Part shown: piece after piece, positions 5,927-9,915 of the stretch
Layout: each line of letters starts with the position of its first letter
Position numbering within the stretch: position 1 is the stretch's first letter
From: an uncultured Candidatus Saccharibacteria bacterium
GTDB lineage: Bacteria; Patescibacteriota; Saccharimonadia; Saccharimonadales; Saccharimonadaceae
Assembly (NCBI GenBank): GCA_937902525.1
Contig: CALEKV010000130.1
Span: forward strand, 1 to 9,915
Reading direction: 5' to 3'
DNA: 9,915 nucleotides
Position numbers and translations under genes: made by a program
The notes under the pieces: generated by a model
Told to the model about the DNA's origin: nothing
The model's database searches: none
The model's input: the letters and a program-made list of their open reading frames with translations, nothing else

Positions 5927-5974
5927 GCACCAATATAAAAAACCTCAGCTTGTCTGGGGCTTTTATATTGGTGC
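5927..5974. repeat. Terminator-like palindrome, copy 3
   Basis: 48 bases, with perfect 14-base outer arms GCACCAATATAAAA and TTTTATATTGGTGC and the same core CCTCAG...CTGGGG as copies 1 and 2. It has the same orientation as copy 2 and lies outside the 2.1 kb unit without the rest of the long repeat, so the palindrome is an independent repeat family. Confidence 0.75.
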
Positions 5975-6140
5975 ACATTTACAGAACCTACTTAAAGTTT
6001 TTGAGTGGGTGGTTGAAGATATCCAGTGTAGCATAAATATCGCCCTTCCACAGCCAAAAGAGCTTGAAGTTGAGGTTATCTATTAAGTTCGCTTTCGTCC
6101 TTTTGGACTCATCAGCGTAAGCACACTTACGGAGCGAACA
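5975..6140. other. Gene-free stretch with repeat fragments related to the CPBP upstream region
   Basis: No convincing gene. TTGAGTGGGT (6001-6010) and TGTAGCATAAA (6027-6037) recur in the same order and orientation at 6950-6959 and 7011-7021, upstream of the CPBP gene. CGTAAG/CTTACG (6117-6130) is a hairpin, and CGGAGCGAAC (6130-6139) recurs at 6981-6990. A start-less frame ending at 6086 reads FEWVVEDIQCSINIALPQPK and could be the tail of a lost gene, but it overlaps these repeats. Confidence 0.4.
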
Positions 6141-6171
6141 TGACAAGCAGACTTATGGGGCATGACAGAGG
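6141..6171. repeat. Left arm of the interrupted inverted repeat around the CPBP gene
   Basis: TGACAAGCAGAC, 11 unrelated bases, then GACAGAGG. The same two blocks with the same 11-base spacing occur on the opposite strand at 6939-6969. It ends 12 bases from the CPBP stop codon. Confidence 0.7.
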
Positions 6172-6183
6172 TTCGCTTGGTAA

Positions 6184-6936
6184 CTAGGTGAAGATGCTCA
6201 CGGGGATGACAACGACAATGAGCGCAAGCGCCATCATGTTGTACACTGCGTGAACCGTTGCTGATGCCGCCGTAGCGACAACCTGGTCCTTCGTCTTTTG
6301 GTAGTACCAGTGGTACACCAACAGAAAGCCGAAACCAGTCAGCCCCAGCGCAACTCCCGCAGCCATGCTGTACCAGATGTTGGTGATGTGAATCACGCCA
6401 AAAATCAGGCTTGCACGAACTCGCTGCGACCACGACCACTTCTCACTACCTGAACGAAATGCTTGCTCTTCCCACAGAGCCGCCATGAGCACGAAGTTGT
6501 AGATTCCGTACTTGGTGGCGGGTAGTGCTTGGAGCTTGCGCTGGAGGTAGTCGTGATTGGTGAAGCTGCCGATTGACATCGTGCCTACTATTCCGACCGT
6601 CCAAGCGGCGCCCGTCGCCCAGCCCGTGGGAATAAACGTCTCGAATCCACGGGTCATGAGCTTGACGACAGACTGGTCAAGGAAGGGCACCTGCAAGAGC
6701 AGGTAAATCATGCCCATCGTTGCCAGCAACAGCGTCAAAGACACGAACGCCAAATTGCGAGTTCGGAAAACATGCTTCCGGCTCGCCTCGACCACAAGTT
6801 GTGGCCAGACGAAGACGGGCTTGGGGTCTGGGGGCATCGTCGCGTTGAGAAACTTTGCCATCAGGCCTTTCACGGCCCGTCTGTGAATCAGGGGCTCAGA
6901 AACTGCCTGAATCTCGTGCTCATACAATCGAATCAC
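6184..6936 (-). CDS. CPBP family intramembrane glutamic endopeptidase
   Basis: A 250-residue membrane protein carrying all three motifs of the CPBP (Abi/CAAX-protease-like, PF02517) family: EExxxR (E156, E157, R161), FxxxH (F179, H183) and HxxxN (H229, N233), which build the active site inside the membrane. Hydrophobic segments lie at about 61-83, 106-125, 143-154, 176-207 and 219-246, after a soluble head of about 55 residues. Relatives process prenylated or peptide substrates, and several confer bacteriocin self-immunity; the substrate here is unknown. The start GTG follows AGAGGA by only two bases, so TTG at 6927 (10 bases from that site) is an alternative start. Composition is richer in GC than flanking chromosomal genes. 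A near-consensus promoter at 7009-7037 drives it alone. The inverted repeats flanking it suggest cassette-like acquisition. Confidence 0.88.
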   Translation of the reverse strand: MIRLYEHEIQAVSEPLIHRRAVKGLMAKFLNATMPPDPKPVFVWPQLVVEASRKHVFRTRNLAFVSLTLLLATMGMIYLLLQVPFLDQSVVKLMTRGFETFIPTGWATGAAWTVGIVGTMSIGSFTNHDYLQRKLQALPATKYGIYNFVLMAALWEEQAFRSGSEKWSWSQRVRASLIFGVIHITNIWYSMAAGVALGLTGFGFLLVYHWYYQKTKDQVVATAASATVHAVYNMMALALIVVVIPVSIFT

Positions 6937-6938
6937 AT

Positions 6939-6969
6939 CCTCTGTCTGATTGAGTGGGTCTGCTTGTCA
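6939..6969. repeat. Right arm of the interrupted inverted repeat around the CPBP gene
   Basis: Reverse-complement counterpart of 6141-6171: CCTCTGTC (6939-6946), 11 bases, GTCTGCTTGTCA (6958-6969). It occupies the leader just before the CPBP start and supplies its ribosome-binding site, so the left arm is in effect a mirrored copy of this leader at the 3' end of the gene. Confidence 0.7.
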
Positions 6970-7008
6970 AGGTACGCCTTCGGAGCGAACTCAACGAAAG
7001 CAATTGAA

Positions 7009-7037
7009 ATTGTAGCATAAAAAATTATAATTGTCAA
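7009..7037 (-). promoter_or_regulatory. Near-consensus sigma70 promoter of the CPBP gene
   Basis: On the minus strand, a perfect -35 TTGACA (7032-7037), a 17-base spacer, then -10 TACAAT (7009-7014) with an extended TGC just before it. The transcript would start near 7002 and carry a leader of about 65 bases containing a GAG-TTCG-CTC mini-hairpin and the right inverted-repeat arm. This is the best promoter in the window. Confidence 0.8.
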
Positions 7038-7048
7038 TATATTACCTC

Positions 7049-7071
7049 TGTAGAAATCATTATATTCTACA
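7049..7071. promoter_or_regulatory. Inverted repeat upstream of the CPBP promoter
   Basis: TGTAGAA (7049-7055) and TTCTACA (7065-7071) form a perfect 7 bp inverted repeat with a 9-base centre. It lies just upstream of the CPBP -35 box and just past the stop of the small ORF at 7083-7205. It could be an activator or repressor site, or a weak hairpin after that ORF. Confidence 0.4.
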
Positions 7072-7082
7072 ATACGATTTAG

Positions 7083-7205
7083 CTACAATCCCAGTTGTTC
7101 CACCAACCCCTCCTCACTCACAAAGACCGCATATATAGCAATATTCTCATACGTCACCTCAATTGCAGCTCGCTCAAGTTCTTCAATGATTCGGCTCATC
7201 TTCAT
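7083..7205 (-). CDS. Possible 40-residue small protein
   Basis: ATG at 7205 to TAG at 7083 encodes 40 residues: MKMSRIIEELERAAIEVTYE, then NIAIYAVFVSEEGLVEQLGL. The first 18 residues look like a charged amphipathic helix and the rest like a strand-helix pair; composition is protein-like. No Shine-Dalgarno site is present; M3 is a possible alternative start. It might be an intact microprotein or the surviving start of a longer gene. No family recognised. Confidence 0.35.
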   Translation of the reverse strand: MKMSRIIEELERAAIEVTYENIAIYAVFVSEEGLVEQLGL

Positions 7206-7293
7206 ACTTTAATTTTAATGCCCTCATCTCTGTTATTAAAGTATTTGGGCGTGTTTTGGGCTAACTCCGCGTAGACACGCTTAGAACGCGCCA
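7206..7293. other. Short gene-free stretch upstream of the HAD gene
   Basis: Nothing coding is seen. GCGTGT...ACACGC is a distant 6 bp inverted match around 7250-7280 with a long loop; significance doubtful. Confidence 0.25.
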
Positions 7294-7345
7294 TAGGCCA
7301 ATAATAAGGCCTAGTGGTGTCAGCTAGGCCAAAGAGTTATATACT
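7294..7345 (+). promoter_or_regulatory. Leaderless-type promoter with three alternating TAGGCC arms
   Basis: -35 GTGTCA (7317-7322, four of six matches), a 17-base spacer and -10 TATACT (7340-7345) leave only six bases to the ATG at 7352, so the transcript should begin at or next to the start codon. Upstream, TAGGCC (7294-7299), GGCCTA (7308-7313) and TAGGCC (7325-7330) form two mutually exclusive inverted repeats; the last arm lies in the spacer. This arrangement suits an operator recognised by a dimer. Confidence 0.45.
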
Positions 7346-7351
7346 ATTTAC

Positions 7352-8155
7352 ATGACAAAGATTGAAGCACTTATCTCTGATTCTGACGGCACACTACTCG
7401 ATACAGTATCGCTTATACGCCACGGACAGTACGAAACAGCGAGACAGTATCTTGTTGAGCATGGTATTCCTGATGAGGAGATTCCTAGATATGAAACATA
7501 TGACGACTTACTAACTAAAACAGTTGGAGGAAGTGCACGGGACACGCTTGAACGCACCGTTAGGCTACTCTATGAGGCGAGCCCTCATCATCTCGATGGG
7601 ATGGATTTCGATAAACTTCATGACATGTTAAACCCAGTACAAGATAGGATTGCTAAGGAATATATCAAAGCCTACGAAGGACTATCTGATTTCCTACACG
7701 GATTAGGCGAAGCGGGCATTGCACTAGCTATATTTACTAGCGGAACACCTCATCACATAGTTCGCAACTTCGGCATTGCACTGCCTGAACTTGGAATGCA
7801 AGATGCACATACCGATAAATCAAAGAGCGATAAAGAAAAACTCCGAGAGTTTGAGGTACGACTTGCCAGTGTATTTGGAATTCCTAAATTTACAGTGATA
7901 ACGGCCGATGACACCAAAAAACATAAACCCGAGCCTGACAGCTTGAATCTCGCAATGAGTAGACTTGGTGTTGATAAGTCGCAAGTCGCTGTCCTCGGCG
8001 ACCATAAAGTGGATATGCAGACGGCAATAAATGCTGGAGTGGAAAATAGAATAGGTATAACGCATGGATTCGATGACGAAGAAACGCTCAAATCTCACGG
8101 AGCAACACATATTGCAAATTCTCTTTCCGACGTGAGTGATTACCTTAAAGACTAG
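7352..8155 (+). CDS. HAD superfamily hydrolase, phosphoglycolate-phosphatase-like
   Basis: A 267-residue HAD hydrolase with all four motifs: I, SDSDGTLLDT with D10 and D12; II, IFTSGTP with T129/S130; III, K192 in HKPEPD; IV, LGDHKVDMQ with D217 and D221. A helical C1 cap (about 20-105) lies between motifs I and II, as in Gph-like phosphatases. It should be a magnesium-dependent phosphatase acting on a small phosphorylated metabolite; the substrate is not predictable. A roughly 30-residue stretch between motifs II and III (149-178, rich in Lys/Asp/Ser) is longer than usual. The ATG has no Shine-Dalgarno site, but a TATACT box sits six bases upstream, supporting leaderless translation from this codon. 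It has its own terminator. It is unrelated in detail to the HAD protein at 2218-2790, which lacks the second aspartate. Confidence 0.92.
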   Translation: MTKIEALISDSDGTLLDTVSLIRHGQYETARQYLVEHGIPDEEIPRYETYDDLLTKTVGGSARDTLERTVRLLYEASPHHLDGMDFDKLHDMLNPVQDRIAKEYIKAYEGLSDFLHGLGEAGIALAIFTSGTPHHIVRNFGIALPELGMQDAHTDKSKSDKEKLREFEVRLASVFGIPKFTVITADDTKKHKPEPDSLNLAMSRLGVDKSQVAVLGDHKVDMQTAINAGVENRIGITHGFDDEETLKSHGATHIANSLSDVSDYLKD

Positions 8156-8187
8156 ATAAAGTTAGAGACCCTATTTGGGTTCAAACA

Positions 8188-8212
8188 AAAACACCGATTT
8201 TTTCGGTGTTTT
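8188..8212 (+). terminator. Intrinsic terminator after the HAD hydrolase
   Basis: AAAACACCGA (8188-8197), a TTTTT loop and TCGGTGTTTT (8203-8212) give a perfect 10 bp stem flanked by A and T tracts, 32 bases past the stop. The A/T symmetry would also allow function in the reverse direction. Confidence 0.82.
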
Positions 8213-8229
8213 ATAGAGGTAAATCTTCT

Positions 8230-8373
8230 TTGAAAACTTGGTGCCACATAACAGACGTATTTCAAACCACTAGACTGGCTAATATTGATACCTATAGGCT
8301 GAAAGAGGTGGTTAAGCTATTCAATCTCAATGATAATTTGATTAATAATGCCACCGTAAGATTCATGGAGTAA
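8230..8373 (+). pseudogene. Probable gene remnant or small TTG-start ORF
   Basis: A frame without ATG near its start stays open from 8149 to the stop at 8373. From a TTG at 8230 (with AGAGGT nine bases upstream) it encodes 47 residues, including TWCHITDVFQTTRLANIDTY and RLKEVVKLFNLND. Composition is protein-like, and the reading runs back through the terminator hairpin, which suggests a truncated tail of a longer gene rather than an intact one. There is a faint, unverified resemblance to C-terminal tails of IS66-type transposases. It converges with the PIN-like gene, six bases apart. Confidence 0.3.
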
Positions 8374-8379
8374 TTGCAC

Positions 8380-9666
8380 CTACGGCTTTCTTTCTGATTC
8401 ATCTATCGACTTTTGCTGTTCAAGTGAAATCATTCTCCATTTCCCTTTTTGAACATACATTTTTTTCTTTAGGAATACCTGCTGAACATCATCAATCGTC
8501 GGCGGTGCAATACCGTCCTCTATGTCCACAGCTGTATCATATTGATTGGTCAAGTCTTTGACAAACTTTTTATCATCCGAACTATTTCGAGGCCTAAACC
8601 TATCCTCTTGCTCATCCGCAGAAATTTTACGCCAGTCATCCCGCATTGATTTATCCCATACCTCAGTAATTGCGTTATGCATGTGTGCGGGAGGATAACC
8701 GGCAATTCGCATAACACCCAAGGCTTTAACCTCTTCGGGTAAGGCACTAAAATAGTCATCCATTTCTTTTAGTGCAACTTTCATATCAGCTGCTGACACA
8801 AAAGATTGACGCTCATTGAGAAATAGTGGAACGGTTTGTGCATGAACCTTGTCACCCGATACGAATACCTGGCAGAATGGCAAATAGTATAAATATGCCA
8901 TATCCACACTATTGCTAGTCCGCTGAGAGATAAAATTCCTCTCAGTAGCGTGAAGATACAGCAAGTCCACCTTAAAGACGTGCGCTGTATACGGAGCAAA
9001 CTTAATTAGACTTGGTTCGCCCTCACGTTGCCATCTTATAAGTATTTGCTTTTGCGATTTTTCTGGCACCCCCACTATTGTTAGTGCAAGCTTAATAACA
9101 TGTGAATCACTGCTTTCGCAGAACCTATCAATCTCGGTTTTTAATTCCGAGATATTCGAGATTTCAGCAGTTGTAGGAAATATATACCTAACTTCGTTCA
9201 TCCTCTCGGTATTATCCTGCCTACTGAGTTCGTTTCTCCATTTTTTTGCAATATTTCTTTCGATTTCTTGAAATTCACCATTATGCCAACGTGCTAAGGC
9301 GGCCGCTTCAGGGAACTCGTCAAAATGAATACTGTAAGTACCATCGGAATTCTTTTTGGGCTTAGCGCCTTCTAAAACGGGTCTTCCATATCCATCCATT
9401 CCCGTTGATATCCCCGTCATGAGTTCTGACTCTATAAGCCGTTTATGGTGTACATTCGGCACAGCGTCGTCTGGAACCTTAAACGATAGCATACCTACAA
9501 ATTCTTCAGGTGTTTTGCCCCCTTTAATTGACTTCTCTAGGTCGGCCAAGGTTTCCACATACAAGAGCGGAGTAACGTTACCAAGAGTAAATGCGCCAAG
9601 CCAAACAGATTCATCCATACTAAATGATTGAAGTGCTGACTTATCGAATATTGTTACAGGCCCCAT
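8380..9666 (-). CDS. PIN-like-domain protein, putative nuclease
   Basis: A 428-residue soluble protein. Its N-terminus VTIFDKSALQSF (D8) is followed by PLLYVETLADLEK (E38, D42). A later segment DMAYLYYLPFCQVFVSGDKVH (255-275) supplies D255 and D272 before a strand leading to PLFL. That spacing of acidic residues (start-strand Asp, Glu at a helix start, Asp on a late helix, Asp after the last strand) is the pattern of PIN-fold metal-dependent ribonucleases such as VapC, with a large insertion (about 50-250) and a C-terminal extension (about 310-428). Assignment to PIN is structural inference from motifs, not a confirmed family. No partner antitoxin is adjacent; a role in defence or RNA cleavage is speculative. 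The start is firm: AAGGAG lies 7 bases upstream and TATAAT about 20 upstream. Confidence 0.75.
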   Translation of the reverse strand: MGPVTIFDKSALQSFSMDESVWLGAFTLGNVTPLLYVETLADLEKSIKGGKTPEEFVGMLSFKVPDDAVPNVHHKRLIESELMTGISTGMDGYGRPVLEGAKPKKNSDGTYSIHFDEFPEAAALARWHNGEFQEIERNIAKKWRNELSRQDNTERMNEVRYIFPTTAEISNISELKTEIDRFCESSDSHVIKLALTIVGVPEKSQKQILIRWQREGEPSLIKFAPYTAHVFKVDLLYLHATERNFISQRTSNSVDMAYLYYLPFCQVFVSGDKVHAQTVPLFLNERQSFVSAADMKVALKEMDDYFSALPEEVKALGVMRIAGYPPAHMHNAITEVWDKSMRDDWRKISADEQEDRFRPRNSSDDKKFVKDLTNQYDTAVDIEDGIAPPTIDDVQQVFLKKKMYVQKGKWRMISLEQQKSIDESERKP

Positions 9667-9673
9667 TCATATT

Positions 9674-9691
9674 CTCCTTGCTTAAATTATA
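9674..9691 (-). promoter_or_regulatory. -10 box and ribosome-binding site of the PIN-like gene
   Basis: On the minus strand, a perfect TATAAT (9686-9691) precedes AAGGAG (9674-9679), then 7 bases and the ATG. The region 17 bases upstream does not resemble a -35. The two signals are only six bases apart, so a transcript from this box would begin at or inside the ribosome-binding site; the box may be fortuitous or the real start may lie upstream. Confidence 0.4.
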
Positions 9692-9771
9692 GTGCACGAA
9701 CAACCAGAAGATGATGGTTTGATATACCCTAATGGCAGCTGCCTATTTAACTAAGTCGGTCAAGAGAGCAA

Positions 9772-9915
9772 TTACTTTTTCATGGAATTGTGGTTTTTAT
9801 GCCAAGATTGCTTCGCCATCTGAGATAATTCTTGGATATCCTTCCGGTTAATTACTGCAATGATGGCGACAAATAGAATAACAACGCCAATGGAGCCCCA
9901 GACATTACCCGCACT
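9772..9915 (-). CDS. C-terminal end of a membrane protein, cut by the window edge
   Basis: The minus-strand frame is open from the right edge to a TAA at 9772-9774 and encodes the last 47 residues of a protein: SAGNVWGSIG, a hydrophobic stretch VVILFVAIIAVI, then a polar tail with NRKDIQELSQMAKQSWHKN and ending in SMKK. It looks like a last transmembrane helix followed by a cytoplasmic tail. It lies upstream of the PIN-like gene on the same strand, 105 bases away. Too little remains to name it. Confidence 0.6.
   Translation of the reverse strand, partial: SAGNVWGSIGVVILFVAIIAVINRKDIQELSQMAKQSWHKNHNSMKK

Noticed and set aside
5821..5932. Integron attC site
   Set aside because: The hairpins are suggestive, but the conserved RYYYAAC and GTTRRRY boxes are not present at matching ends, and no integron integrase is seen.
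5841..6086. 81-codon plus-strand open frame without start codon through the two-hairpin segment and palindrome 3
   Set aside because: It runs through palindromes and repeat fragments, has no start, and part of its peptide equals the repeat-derived peptide. Only its last 30 codons look protein-like.
6083..6439. 118-codon minus-strand ORF overlapping the CPBP gene
   Set aside because: Shadow frame with low-complexity Ser/Cys/His composition; the CPBP frame has intact catalytic motifs.
7348..8110. Minus-strand ORFs opposite the phosphoglycolate-phosphatase-like gene
   Set aside because: Serine- and cysteine-rich antisense translations with no motifs or ribosome-binding sites.
5832..8170. GGTCTCTAAC at 5832-5841 matched inverted by GTTAGAGACC at 8161-8170
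   Set aside because: A 10-11 base match is expected by chance many times in a window of this size.
1..9915. CRISPR array
   Set aside because: No regularly spaced direct repeats; all repeats found are inverted or isolated pairs.

Overview
The window reads as a chromosome fragment from a Candidate Phyla Radiation (Patescibacteria) bacterium, most likely a Saccharibacterium. This is inferred from compact genes of modest GC, several genes without a Shine-Dalgarno site whose -10 box sits almost on the start codon, and lineage-flavoured small membrane or exported proteins. No rRNA or ribosomal protein gene is present to prove it.

Left third (1-3560), ordinary chromosome: a zincin-like metallopeptidase (minus), an Hsp20 small heat-shock protein with its own terminator (plus), a two-gene minus-strand pair (single-pass exported protein with four cysteines, then a multi-pass membrane protein), and a translationally coupled minus-strand pair (SAM-dependent methyltransferase, then a HAD-like hydrolase).

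Middle (about 3600-7040), accessory: a 2.1 kb unit, 3713-5820, is bounded by nearly identical 218/217 bp inverted repeats packed with hairpins. It encloses one strikingly GC-rich gene (469 aa, function unknown) with its own promoter, operator-like palindrome, strong ribosome-binding site and strong intrinsic terminator. No transposase is visible. The outer end of each repeat is a 43-44 bp palindrome resembling a bidirectional terminator. A third copy lies about 110 bp further right, and the two right-hand copies bracket a 106 bp segment that folds into two hairpins and ends like a tRNA 3' end. Next comes a minus-strand CPBP intramembrane protease gene with a near-consensus promoter, bracketed by its own 31 bp interrupted inverted repeats.

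Right third (7040-9915): a 40-codon ORF, a phosphoglycolate-phosphatase-like HAD hydrolase with a leaderless-type promoter and a clear terminator, a probable gene remnant, a 428 aa protein with PIN-nuclease-like acidic residues (possible defence or toxin nuclease), and the C-terminus of a membrane protein cut by the window edge.

The enclosed 469 aa gene, the CPBP protease and the PIN-like gene make 3.7-9.7 kb look like a cargo region. Its best candidate for something undescribed is the inverted-repeat unit with its uncharacterised GC-rich gene and repeated terminator palindromes.
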